A DNA stretch of 64,000 nucleotides from Zygnema cylindricum. Lineage: Eukaryota > Streptophyta > Zygnematophyceae > Zygnematales > Zygnemataceae. The position numbers and the translations under genes were made by a program. The stretch covers positions 94,501-158,500 of the forward strand of contig JBBHKE010002552.1 in NCBI GenBank assembly GCA_037447655.1. The letters run 5' to 3'. Position 1 is the stretch's first letter, and every line of letters begins with the position of its first letter. The notes under the pieces are model-generated. The model did no database searches. It had not been told where the DNA came from and saw nothing but the letters and a program-made list of their open reading frames with translations. This document shows, in pieces, positions 45,001 to 55,700 of the stretch.

Positions 45001-47139
45001 AAAATTTACGTTCGCACTTTTTAGACCAACAACCGTATTGTCAACAGTGTGAACGTCGAACAAATTCGTCTGTGGAAAGTCATTTTTTCAGTAAATGAAC
45101 GTAACTGATGCAATGTCGCGACGACGTATAACTGTAACCTAAACATATACAATTTCAATACCGAGTAGGTTCTTTGTAAGCACTTTTAACTACTATTAAT
45201 GCTATTTTATGGTTATAGTCCATTTAGCGTAAAAATTTATTGTATTAAGGTGAAGATGGTCCCAGTTAGTATAAATGTCCATTGTAATAGGGTGTCGAAC
45301 ACAAAATAAAGTAAACGTTTATGCTAATACGAGGTTGATGTGCCAAAAAATACTAAATTAAGGTTGTTATTTGTATTTTTTAGAATAAAACAACATCATT
45401 TGGCGTTGGTGATATTTGGGGATAGGAAACGCCAAACACGGACAGTCCATAAAAAAAATAATTTGTTTTTGGCGAATCACAACCAACCGTTTTTAGAGGG
45501 AATTTTTACAGCGTTTTTTTTACAAATATTTCATTTTGTTCACCGCGAAGCAGACGAACGCTCCGCCGCCTGCTCCACCTTTCATCCATGGGTTCCACCC
45601 TATCAACCTACCATTTCCTCGTCCAACCACCCTGTCTCTTCCATATCTCCTTAACTTTATGGTGAATATCGTTCCCTCTTCCGGTTTGTGTGTCCCTCAC
45701 CTTCCCTTTGCTGCGCCTCCCCCCCCCCCCCCCCCCCCCTTTTCCTCTCTCTCTACCTCTGTTGCACTCTCTCTATTTTCTCCTCTCCCTCTCTCTCCTT
45801 TTCAGTGTGTGTCACTTTAATTGTTTACATGTTCTCCAATTGTATTGTTATCCCTTTTCCTTCTCCCCGTTCTCCTCTACCTCTCTACCCTTGCCTCTTT
45901 CTCTCCCAATCTCCCTCTACCCTCTCCCTCTCCCCCTCTCTCCCTCCGAATCTGCTTCTCCCTATCCGTGAATCCCACTCTCTCCCTATATTCTCATATC
46001 TTTCCCTCCTCACGTTGAAGGTGTCTATCGCACCCCTCCCAATGTGTCTACCTCCTCCCACCTCCCCACCCCCCCCCCCTTAAAATGCCGCCCCTTCGCC
46101 CTCAATCTATTCCATTCCTTTTTCGTGGATCTCTCGAATTTGTTTCTACATAGCTGTTTTTTTTTTAACCTTTTGTTGTATTTTGTTTTATTTGTTTGTT
46201 TTGTTGTTATTCGAAGTATGTTGGTTGTGGTCGCTAATTTTTTATTGATTCACTTTTTTTTGTTTGTCTATTTTGCAATTGTGACATATGCAGTATTCTT
46301 TCTACAAATGGAGATAACGGGCATACTATTGAAGTATAAAAGAATAAGTTTGAACAATAGGGGGAAAGTGAGGGAGGAGAGGAAAGAGGGAAAGCGAGGA
46401 AAGGAAGAGAGTAGAGGTGAGGGAGGAGAGGGGGAAAAAAAAAGGAAAGATTTTAAAAGAGGTAGGGTATGGGTAGCTTTGATGTTATTAAGTTTAGTTA
46501 TTTATTACAAAAATAACAAAAATAATTTAAATATGGAGAAATGTAGGTAAGAATAATATTTCGTGTTTTCTTGGAGTTGTACATTCGGTGATTATCCGAC
46601 ATAGGATTTCGTTTGACCTATTTTGAATTATTTTTATATATAGGGTTCCAACTTTTGTACAACTGTTATGTGCCTCGTGAAAGAAATATAAATAAAAGGA
46701 ATCAGTTGTTTATGGTTTTAATTTATATTACCCATATTTATGTTTAGTATTTGTGTTTTTTGATTTTTGTATCTTATATATTAGTTTGCTCTACGTTTCT
46801 AAAATGTGCTTTTTCTTGTTAAAAAGTTATGATCCGAGGTTATTATGATAACGAAATAAATAAAATAAAAAACATTTCAGGACCGAAAATGAAATAAGGA
46901 AATACAAGAAACAAAAATGAATTCTGATTCTTGTTTGTGATTACGGTGGATCAAGCTTAAGAGGCGAAGTGTATAATTTTTTTACTATTAACGGGTTTTA
47001 AAAAAAATAACTTGGGATTACATTTTATTTGTTTGGTCAAAAAATTCGCGTTATGCTGGTGACACACAAGTAATTTATGGGATGTAACTTATAATGCGAC
47101 TATGTATACCTTCAATCTATAGTAGAGTCAAAGTTGTAT
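45001..47139. other. no recognisable gene; pyrimidine-rich stretch
   Basis: 45720-45739 is an almost pure C run and 45740-46080 is C/T-rich, like the intron tracts of the two host genes. Several Pro/Leu/Ser-rich frames over it are composition artefacts. 46360-46440 is purine-rich. Confidence 0.55.
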
Positions 47140-47149
47140 CATTCAGCCA

Positions 47150-47440
47150 CGATATATTTTCGTCGCTGAATGTTACAATTTAGTTTACCATAAAAAATTC
47201 CATTCAGCGACGAGACGTTCTCGTCGCTGGATTATCGTGTCGACTTTCTACACCTCATCGACGAAACTGTGTGGTCGCTAAAACTGTTTGAAGCCGGGAC
47301 TGACATAATAATGGACTGTTTTTTTCGCCATCCGTAGAATTTCACATGTAACCAACGAAGCCTTAAATACATTGCAAACATTTGTGCCAAATTTGTGCAC
47401 TTCAGCGATGATAATGTGTCGTCGCTATAACTGTCTGAAT
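47150..47440. repeat. TTCAGCGACGA motif cluster, left
   Basis: ATTCAGCGACGA and its complement TCGTCGCTG form a hairpin at about 47211-47242, with several near-copies up to 47440. Such clusters are typical transposase-binding subterminal repeats. Confidence 0.7.
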
Positions 47441-47543
47441 GCTGAAAAAAAGCTATGAATGGACTGTATTTGTCGATATCACGGGTATATAACGTGTAAT
47501 CGACGAAGCCTTAAACACATTAAATACATGTGTAACATGTGAT

Positions 47544-47795
47544 GTCATCAAATTCTTTTTCCATACATCATTATCAGTAACAAACTTCAAAACGAAAAAC
47601 AAATAATGACACGATTATATCCAATACATAAAGGGTACAATTTATCCGACATACTTTGACAAACGTTAAGTCATCGAAGTCTTTCTCCATACATCATTAT
47701 CAGCAACAAACTTTAAAATGAAACACCAAGAAGGATACGATTATATTGAAATCATCAATGATACAATTTTCCCAATTTTTTTTGGCAAACGCTAA
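47544..47795. repeat. 126-bp tandem duplication
   Basis: CCATACATCATTATCAG(T/C)A at 47561 and 47687. Two diverged units with the same order of motifs (CATCAAATTC/CATCGAAGTC, ACAAACTT, ACACGATTATAT/ACGATTATAT). Confidence 0.8.
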
Positions 47796-47897
47796 ATACA
47801 ATTACCACACTAACCATCCAAAATTAATAATAAAAAACTATAACGAATCAACACTAGTTTTATAATTTTATGATAAACCTTGTCCTCTCTTCACACA

Positions 47898-48603
47898 CTA
47901 CAACACTTCTCTATGAAATGACCCAAAATCTTCGGTCTGCCATTCAGCGTCCGTGTCATCAAGAACTTCATCCTCCCGAGTGTCAGCATCTTGGATGCAT
48001 TGGACAAAATTTCGTGCCACTATAGAGGGGATTTGCTCCTCATCGCCTTTGAAATGGCATTGCCATTTCATGATGATAATTTGTAAATCCGGTGTGAGCA
48101 TGCTCTCCTCCCATTTCCCGTCCTTTAATGACAATCCGCACTGAATCATAGCTTTACGTGCGTAACCCATCCCATTCTTGTCCTTCATTGCGTTGACTTC
48201 GCGAATTGAATCGCGAGTAAGCGTAAGGAAAAAAGCCTTCCCGTGCCCGACAAGCTTCCCGGACCAACCCTTGCCACTCGGTTGGGACCACGCATGCTTC
48301 TCGATGCCGTTCATTTTCCAATCCTCCCATTTCCGCGACCAAACCTCTTTAATTTTCGAAATGACGAAGGAGTCGGCGGGTTGCACGAGGTGAGTCGCGC
48401 AAGGAGGGAATAAGTGTAGTATAGTCCTATTGGCGAGTAAGACTCGGTTCAACTCCTCGGAATTGTTGTGACCGCCACAATTGTCGAGGAATATTATTTT
48501 TTCACGTCCTTCGCGGTCTCCTTGGTAAGACCTCGGCTCTTCTATCCATTGCGGGAATACGGTTTTATCATTCTATCCTTTGGGGCCGGTTGGTAGCAAA
48601 CTC
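47898..48603 (-). pseudogene. transposase last exon (DDE residues 2 and 3)
   Basis: Reads GVCYQ, then in another frame PTGPKG, a TAG (48573-48575) where Trp is expected, NDKTVFPQWIEEPRS, IIFLDNCGGHNN (second catalytic Asp), HLFPPCATHLVQPADSFVIS (third Asp) and a charged tail. The pattern is DDE_1 (Tigger/pogo/CENP-B superfamily). The acceptor is probably GTGTAG|GAG. One frame change and one nonsense codon make this copy non-functional. Confidence 0.85.
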
Positions 48604-48845
48604 CTACACTAGGAAAAAACAAAGGATAGGGGGAAGGGGTGAATTACGTGAGGGGGAGTTAACGAGGAAGGGAGAGGGGGGGAAGAGGGAGAAAATTTGA
48701 ATGACGAGGAAAAGGACAAGGAGAGAGCATTAACAACCAATAGGAAAGGGCAAAACATGTATTCATAAAGAGGATTACGTAAAGATTAGTGGTTTTTAAG
48801 GGAGATGAACAAAATTTCAAGGATTTAAAATTTAATGAAACTTAC

Positions 48846-49097
48846 CCGGTACATCTTCGGGAACGCCCTTTATCGGGTAACTTTGAGCGCGGTTGGTTAA
48901 TATTAACATTGGAGCCTCTATTCGGGCGTTCACTCCCCCCGTGAGTCGTACCATCAATGTCATGGACTCTCCGCCGCCCGTAACGTCCGCGTATCGAACA
49001 ACCTCGTCGCCGCAAAAGCCTAAAGTCTTTTTGTTGTCCATATTTACAATCAAATGCGTCTCGTCCATGTTCACCACCAAATCCTCGTTAAAAAGAC
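48846..49097 (-). CDS. transposase middle exon (first DDE Asp)
   Basis: Begins GLFNEDLVVNMDETH, with the first catalytic Asp (codon near 49065). Ends in VPEDVPG with a GTAAGT donor at 48845. The intron before it (49098-49228) has a GTATGC donor and a T-rich tract ending in AAAAG. The phases fit. Confidence 0.85.
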
Positions 49098-49228
49098 CTT
49101 TTATCCACCAAAAAAGTAGAGAAACGCAAAAGAAAACAAAACACAAGTAAGTACAATGAAAGGGGAAACAAAATACAAAACTTTATATGACAAGAGGCAA
49201 TAAATGGAAGGGAAATATGAAGCATACC

Positions 49229-49707
49229 CGATTGGAATCCCCTTTTTAGTACGCCCATGTGATATGCCACGGATCTTTCAATGTATTCCTCCTTCTCCGG
49301 ACTTAGTCGTAGTTTCCCCTTTTGAGCTCGGGCGACGATGCTATGCTTTTCAAAAAAGCGCTGAATCCAACGCCGACTGATTTTTGGCTTGATCTCTTCA
49401 CAATTCTCGTCGCTAAAACCAAGCGCACCCTCCTTCTTCATATCGGCGATGATGTGATTTACCATTTTTCCCATAGTGACAGTAGACATTTTCAATCCCG
49501 CGTTTTGGAATCGGAAGAATTTGTCCACTAGTTCCTCGTGAACCTTGACAACACATGGTAACTCTTTCTTTCCCCTTCACGGTAACGCCTTCGTTAGCGC
49601 CACACTTCTCTTTCCAAATCCCGTGGAAGATAAGGTGAGAGTAGTCTCCCTTACCCCTTTGAGTAGCGCCACCCTTTCTACCCACCACCGCATCGCCTTT
49701 TGGTACT
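49229..49707 (-). pseudogene. transposase N-terminal exon
   Basis: Acceptor AATTGCAG at 49708. Reads RVPKGDAVVGRKGGATQRGK and, after a frame change near 49550, VDKFFRFQNAGLKMSTVTMG and WIQRFFEKHSIVARA, a helix-turn-helix like region as found in CENP-B/Tigger DNA-binding domains. Donor at 49228. Confidence 0.75.
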
Positions 49708-49785
49708 CTGCAATTGGAGTAATGAAACAAAAAAAAAATTAGTGATTGAATTCCTATGAAGATGATTAATTCAGTTAGGTTGGTC

Positions 49786-49990
49786 TTTGCTGAATTATCG
49801 ACGACAGATTGTCATCGCCTAATTCAACCACAATAGATGGTCGTCGCTGAATTAGGTGACGTCAATCTGTCGTCGCTAATTCAGCGACGAGCATCTATTG
49901 TGGCTGAATGGCGTAAAACTTGACTCCCCTAAGATTCATGGTTCAGCGACGACTGGAGTTCGTCGCTACTTACGGATGAACCTCTGTCGT
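49786..49990. repeat. GTCGTCGCTGAATT motif cluster, middle
   Basis: At least eight direct and inverted copies of (A)TTCAGCGACGA-like motifs alternate with ACGACAGATTG and CATCTATTGTGG, forming possible hairpins. Confidence 0.8.
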
Positions 49991-50111
49991 AGCTGTATTG
50001 AAGTGGCCCGACTAATTAAAAAATAAAAAACATTGTGAGTGTGTGGGTTACCAACGACAAGAGAAGAGAGAAAAGAAATTCTAATTAATTAGCAAGTAAC
50101 ATACATACTAA

Positions 50112-51977
50112 TTATTGCAATTTTTTTTGAGACAACTCTCGAGTGAGCATCGCTATTTGTTGTTGATGGGCGGCCAATTGCTCAATGAGTGCCTCGATTG
50201 TTCGTCGCCATTCCTCTTCTGTCGGTGGTGGAGGTGGGGTCATCGGACGCCGAACCCGTGGAATTTCGCATAAACGGGGTCGCCTCACACGAACATTTCA
50301 GAACTTATGTAGAACTTAGGTACGAGCCTTACGCAAAGCTATTACCTTGGGAGTTCAACTACAATACTTTAGGACGGCGTATATACGAGGGTCCCACGGA
50401 TGGTAAAGCCGCAATAGGTGGGGAACATTCACGCGATACCCGCGGTCATCATGAACAATCCATGAATGCCGTGGATCCGCCGAATTGAATTGCCGTATGT
50501 GGGCGAACGTCGAGCCTCGGTCATCACCGTCGATGAACAGCCACGTCGGATGAGCGAGAACATCCGGGGGGATGTCTAGAATTTCCGGTCGCGGATTTTC
50601 CCTTGGGTTTAGGGATCGAGGTTCACCGTACCTCCAGTGTTCAGGCCATTCGCCAACCGGAATGAAGTGCTCGACCGAGGCACAAAACTGTCCATGTCCT
50701 CCTCTCCCGTGGGAGTAGGAAAAAACCAATCAGGGTCCTCAACTCGGTAGGGAGCTTGAGGACCCGGATGTCCCAATACAACGCCTCTCTCCCTATTCGG
50801 TGATGGAGGCACCTCAGGCACGTCGTCATCATCCGCGTATTCACCCTCTTGTTGTCGTCCCTCGCTATCCGGACTTTGCTCTTCCTCGGTGGCGAGCTCA
50901 TCTACATCCTTCCATACTCGAATATCCGTGGGATGTTCTACCTCGGGGGCTAGATTCTCAACCGGCGGTTCCTCCCCATCCACAATGCTCTCATCGCTAC
51001 AAGAAGTCGAGGGGACGTAATCTTCATCACTCCAATGACTAACTTTTCGTTTTCCAAGTTTTATTTCCCTCCTCCTCTCTAACCTTTTTTGTGCCTCACT
51101 CCCTCCCCCCTCCTCCCGCTCATGAAAAACCGTCTTTTTCCTTTTTATTATCTTCCTCCTCTCCACTCTTCCCACCGCCTCACTTCCCTCTCCTTCCTCA
51201 ACCATCGCCCTTTTTCCCCTTCCTTCCTCATCTAACGCCGCCTTCCCTCCCGCCTCACCTTCTTCCTCCCTCCCCCTCTCATCAGAATCCCTAATTTTAT
51301 TTGTTATCCTCGTACTCCTCCTCTCTACTCCTACCCCCGTCTCACTTCCCTCCCCTTCGTCAACCATCGCCCCTTTTCCCCTTCCTTCCACACCTATAGC
51401 TGCGTCCCCTCCCGCCTCACCAACTTCCTCCTCCCCCCTCTCACCAGAAACCCTAATTTTCCTTTTTAGCCTCGTACTCCTCCTCGCTACTCCTCCCCCC
51501 GCTTTACTACCCTCCCCCTCCTCAACCGTCTCCGCCTTTTCCCATCCTACCTCAGAAAATACCGCCTCCCCCCACCCCTCCGCACTTAATGTGCTATCTC
51601 CCCCCCCCTACCTCGCCTTTTTCCTCCTCCTCCCTCTCATCAAAAACCATACATTTCTTTTTTACTCTCATTTTCATCTTCTCTACTGCTTCCCCCGCCT
51701 CTCTTTCCTTCTCCCCCTCCTCAACTGTCGTCTTTTCTCCCTTTCCCCCCTCATTGTTTACCTCCTCCACCCTACTCACCTCAACAGATGCCTCCCTTTT
51801 GTTCCCTTCCCTTTCTCCTCCTTCCCTTTCTCTTCCTTCCCATCCAATGGCTAACGGGATTGCTGCCTCCCGTTGCCTTGCTAACTCTTCACCGGTCGCC
51901 GAAATAAGGGGAGGATAGCGACGACGATGAGCCGCCACTGTACGTGGTCGCCTACTTTGCTTGTTGCCGCCCTTCAT
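50112..51977 (-). pseudogene. repetitive charged protein of the 47-53 kb element
   Basis: Starts at ATG 51977 (MKGGNKQSRRPRTVAAHRRR). An Arg/Glu-rich part contains four or more degenerate units of about 50 residues built on EEGEGSE...ERRSTR...KIR...ERG...EEEGEAGG. Then comes an acidic part, a unique region (PEHWRYGEPRSLNPREN, AHPTWLFIDGDD, PRHSWIVHDD) and a C-terminal coiled-coil-like tail (TEEEWRRTIEALIEQLAAHQ) ending TAA 50112-50114. The frame changes at a C run near 51600, near 50690 and again before the tail (an intron may lie at about 50340). Family unknown; the function may be an accessory to transposition. Confidence 0.5.
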
Positions 51978-52229
51978 AGCTTAGCTTCAATTTAGCGTGT
52001 AAAAATGAGGGGAAGAAGACGGCTATGAAGAGTGGAGGGTGCAGTACACAATACAGACATAAAACCCTACCTTTATTACGTAAAAATAAACTATTTCGTG
52101 CGGGGGATACTTACATTACGAATGGCCATGCACAAAATTACTTCGAACCCTTTCCGATGGGTTTGAAAATTCCAACAGTGGGGCGAGGATAAAACAAATT
52201 GAATCCCACGTTTCACTTACCACGCGGCT

Positions 52230-52470
52230 TCAATATTGGACGTTGTCGCGTATGCACCATTTCGTTAGACGTTACGTTGTATTGTCGCTTACACGATTTA
52301 CCGGACGACGTTTTCATTGAAAATTTCCAACGTTAAAGCGACGACGCATTGTCGCAGCTTTTCGATTTCTCCAACATTTGCCGAATCTCGGATGTAGTAC
52401 ACTTAAATTCACGCATATTGGTGACGACACTATGTCGTCGCCGGTACATACGTTTGAACACACAGCAAAT
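52230..52470. repeat. CGACGA motif cluster, right
   Basis: Copies of GTTGTCGC, GCGACGACGCATTGTCGC and GACGACACTATGTCGTCGCC, less regular than the clusters at 47.2 and 49.8 kb. Confidence 0.6.
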
Positions 52471-52685
52471 AGCTATTGGACGACGTTGTATAACAAGCCA
52501 TCATAAGTACACGAGATGGTTAGGGGGAAGAATATGGCATGGACAAACATGCAATACGAGGGGGACATAATCAATTTATAACTTAATATGTAAAATTCAA
52601 TTACAAACAATGAGAAATAGCGACACACAAATTAAGCAACCGAGGGTTGCTACATAAAGGTAAGGACAATGGATAAAATTCTTAC

Positions 52686-53064
52686 TTGTACGATACGCCC
52701 CCGAAAAATGTTGCGGAAACATCTTCACAGTCCTCGGGATGAGCAGATCTTTTCCATTCGCGTGACAATCGGCGATCATCCAATTGATTGCCCGAAGTCC
52801 AGTAACCTTCGTTGACACTTGCTGAACTTTTCGGGTCGACTCCCAGGCGTTCCCGTATTTATCACACGGTGGGTCCAAATTTTCGATCACCGCGCCTTCC
52901 ACGAGGGGGTCCACGTCGGGTGATCCCCTTCCTTCGTTCGGTGGGTTTGGTCCTTGGGTTTCAGTACAATCCATGTCCTCTTCAGTTAGTGGTGGTAATA
53001 AACCCGCCGTAGCGGTGTTTTTCGCCGCAAAAAAAGTGGTAATATGGGAAGTAAAAGGCCACAT
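52686..53064 (-). CDS. probable 5' exon of the transposase
   Basis: Reads TEEDMDCTETQGPNPPNEGR, NAWESTRKVQQVSTKVTG, LRAINWMIADCHANGKDLLI, PRTVKMFPQHFSGAYRT with a GTAAGA donor at 52685. The AINW...PRTV..FP..F.G pattern is reminiscent of N-termini of large Tigger-like transposases, and it lies upstream on the same strand. The true start is not certain (ATG at 53064 assumed). The link to 49707 would need a 3-kb intron. Confidence 0.45.
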
Positions 53065-53069
53065 ATTGC

Positions 53070-53853
53070 AAATAATAGAGCTGACTTTTTGTCAAAATGA
53101 TGATACAAAGCAAATAATAGAGAAGCAAAAGTCAAGGTAACTGAAGGATGCGGAAAGACAGTGGCATTGTTGGGCCAAACGCCAGATATATATACCAAAT
53201 AAAAAACCCAATTGTGGGAAAAAGGGAGGGAAACCATTCCCCTTACTTTCGGTCGTCAAAATTTAAATTTTAATATTCTGCGTGACAGCAAGCTGTCCAA
53301 ATATTTTAGACGACACAAAGAAGGCGGGAAAGTTTCAAATTTTTCGTCAGTTTTGAGAAGGGGCATGCACGTGATAAGCGATCGACGATTTTCATGAAAG
53401 AGCCATGTTAACTGCCTGCTTCTTAACGTACCTACGGATCAGCTTTCGAATGGCGACGGGTATGACAGGCGGTTGGTGTCACGTCATGTTTGCGTGGATA
53501 TAAAATTGTCCACGTGTAAATTTGGGCGACCAATCACGAAACGCTTGAGACGAGGTGGTTGGTGAGATTGTATAATTGGGACCAATTTAGAATAGGAGTT
53601 TACTCTATTACGTCATTACATTAACGCTAATACAATCACAAGTTAGGGAGACAAACGGAAATGCATCCATTTTAGAATTAACACACATTTTAGCATGAAT
53701 TCACGCTAATTAAAAATATGTGGCGACATTATTAGAGTAAAGAACCCTTATTACCATACATTGTCGCCGTAAAACGGAAAAGCGACCAACAGTTGAAACA
53801 ACAAGCGTTGCGTAATTGATACATGCGTAGAAATTACACTCCTGTAAAACTTT
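53070..53853. other. no recognisable gene
   Basis: Mixed sequence. 53600-53760 has GCTAAT/ATTAGAGTAA pieces suggesting MITE remains. Confidence 0.4.
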
Positions 53854-53986
53854 TGAAACTCTGAGACCTCCATAAGTCCTCAGAGTGGACAGCTTCCAAG
53901 AAGCCTCTAGGATAATCCTGACCCCTTTGTGTTTAAGCAAAAATAACTGCCACCCTGGCAGACAAAAACTCTTACCAACTTCACCC
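53854..53986 (-). mobile_element. fragment of a copia-3 LTR
   Basis: Reverse-complement match to the last about 130 bp of the copia-3 LTR (TGAAACTCTGAGACCTCC to CTTCACCC). Neither a primer site nor more LTR flanks it. Confidence 0.88.
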
Positions 53987-54354
53987 CGAGGATGCGAGGC
54001 GCGTCAAGAAAATCTTTGACGAAGGATATTGTTTCACGCTTGTGTTGTCATCCACTAACCATTATGGCATATTCGTACGCTTTTACAAATCTTAAGTTTC
54101 GTCCGCCTGTAGAGATTTTATCAAATACGTCGTAGGAGTCACTTTTTACCTTCGCTGGTACAAATATGTGGTCACAATTTGTTGTCAGAGATTCTTTCAA
54201 GATTTCTAAAATCGTATTCATCTATTACGTGGACCAATCAAAGTGTGCTACGCAAATAAAATGTGAATTACTGACCCGACATGGAATGGAACGATGGCTT
54301 CTGTAAACGAATTTTTGACGTTTATTGAGACCGCCTAATGGAACAACGCTCTCA
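53987..54354. other. no recognisable gene
   Basis: No feature apart from GACCGCCTAATGGAAC at 54329-54344, the left arm of a hairpin with 54362-54377. Confidence 0.45.
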
Positions 54355-55016
54355 GGGTGAAGTTCCATTAGGCGGTCCCAGTAAATGTACGGACAAGTCT
54401 ACTTTCAGCGTTTGCTGGAAGTTCGCTCCATTGTGTCGGGCCAGTAAAAAAACCTTCCTCAATTATGATTGGCGCCACATAGGTTATAGTTCAGATTCTA
54501 AAAATCTTGAAAAAAATCTACAAACTGAATATCTGTAATAAATTTCTGTACCACTTGAGGTAATTAATGATTCGTACATAATGTTTTCGGCTATATTTTG
54601 ATTTTGAAAATATAAATCAAAATTTCGAAACAGAATGGCAAAGAGACGCGACAAACTTTGAAGGTTGCGGCAAACTTTGAATGTCGGTGGATGTTAGACG
54701 GAGAGTGCAAGGATATTTTCACCTGACCTGCATTCAACGTGGCAGGAGGCACATGGCATGTACGACGTGCACGCGTGTGATCGCTTGTACGATGTAGATA
54801 TTTGGGCCCACTGGATGATGTGCTCGATTGCTTCGCGGATCTCAAAAAGTGAAACATCCAACAATCAGGAATTACGCCCACATCATTTGAGCTTCCCGAC
54901 AGCTTTCCTGTAACGATGTTTCGTCCGACAAAAATGGTGCGGCTTTGTACGGCGCCGTACGAAAACGTACGGCGTCTAGTAACGAACCCCACTTTTCGTC
55001 TAATGGAACTTCACCC
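54355..55016. mobile_element. candidate MITE with GGGTGAAGTTCC ends
   Basis: GGGTGAAGTTCCATTA at 54355-54370 and its exact complement at 55001-55016, each flanked by TCA (a possible 3-bp target duplication). GATGGAACTTCACCC also recurs just outside (55065-55080). No coding frame. Confidence 0.6.
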
Positions 55017-55116
55017 TCAATCGACCCGGTCTGTAGAGTTTGTCGTACAATTACAAAAACGTATGATGGAACTTCACCCTTAGTCGGTGGGTTGTAATTT
55101 TTTGCACATTGAAAGT

Positions 55117-55698
55117 ACATTAATTAAAGTAATGAAAAAATTGGAGTACAAAAACCAAAAAAAAAAAGTTACAGCAATGAACGCTAATTTATGTGATAGA
55201 GCTTTTTCAACTATGAAGTTTACTCTAATTTGGCATGCTAATATCCTCTACTGCAAATAAGGTATTAGTACAGAATTTGGCAAAACGTACAGTTTATCGT
55301 CACTATGACGTTTGCACTACGCGGTTTGTGAAAACGCAGTTACATGATAACGGCCTATATTAAATATTTATTTGTACTTTTTTACTTAATAAAGTACAAT
55401 TTTGCACGGTATGAGGTCGTCCGTACTCCACACTATTTAAAACGAACCCATATTAGAATTAAAAACGCTAATTAAACTTTACCTTTATTAGAATAATGAA
55501 AAAATTAAAATCATTTACTCTATTTCATGTGATAGAGTCGAAATTTTGAGCGACTAAATTAGAGTAATTTACTCTAATTACGATTCACGGAGTAAATTTC
55601 GGGCGACCGAATTAGAGTAATTTACTCTAATTACGATTCGCGGTGTAAATTTCGGGCGACCGAATTAGAGTAATTTACTCTAATTACGATTCGCGGTG
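55117..55698 (+). mobile_element. CACCGCG-family MITE with triplicated end
   Basis: Similar to 40767-41382 over its length, but the left terminal repeat is lost and the right terminus occurs three times in tandem (period 52-53 bp). Ends ATTACGATTCGCGGTG with TA at 55699-55700. Confidence 0.85.
55542..55698 (+). repeat. three tandem MITE termini, 53-bp period
   Basis: AAATTTCGGGCGACCGAATT-type units start at 55542, 55594 and 55647, each ending in TTACGATTC(A/G)CGG. Confidence 0.92.
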
Positions 55699-55700
55699 TA

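Larger units (their letters stand above)
47140..53064 (-). mobile_element. large DNA-transposon complex with DDE transposase
   Basis: Minus-strand transposase exons (47898-49707 and probably 52686-53064) and a second protein region (50112-51977). TTCAGCGACGA/TCGTCGCTGAA motif clusters lie at 47150-47440, 49786-49990 and 52230-52470. Outer termini and target duplication were not found, so the limits are approximate. Either one element with a large intron-borne second gene, or one element nested in another. Confidence 0.6.

Noticed and set aside
45688-46550. plus-strand frames rich in Pro, Leu, Ser and later Lys, Glu
   Set aside because: They follow a poly-C and CT-rich tract; no domain and no splice evidence.
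47889-47910. CACTACAACAC as a possible CACTA transposon end
   Set aside because: It lies next to the transposase stop codon with no inverted partner found, and the transposase is of the DDE_1 type, not TNP2.
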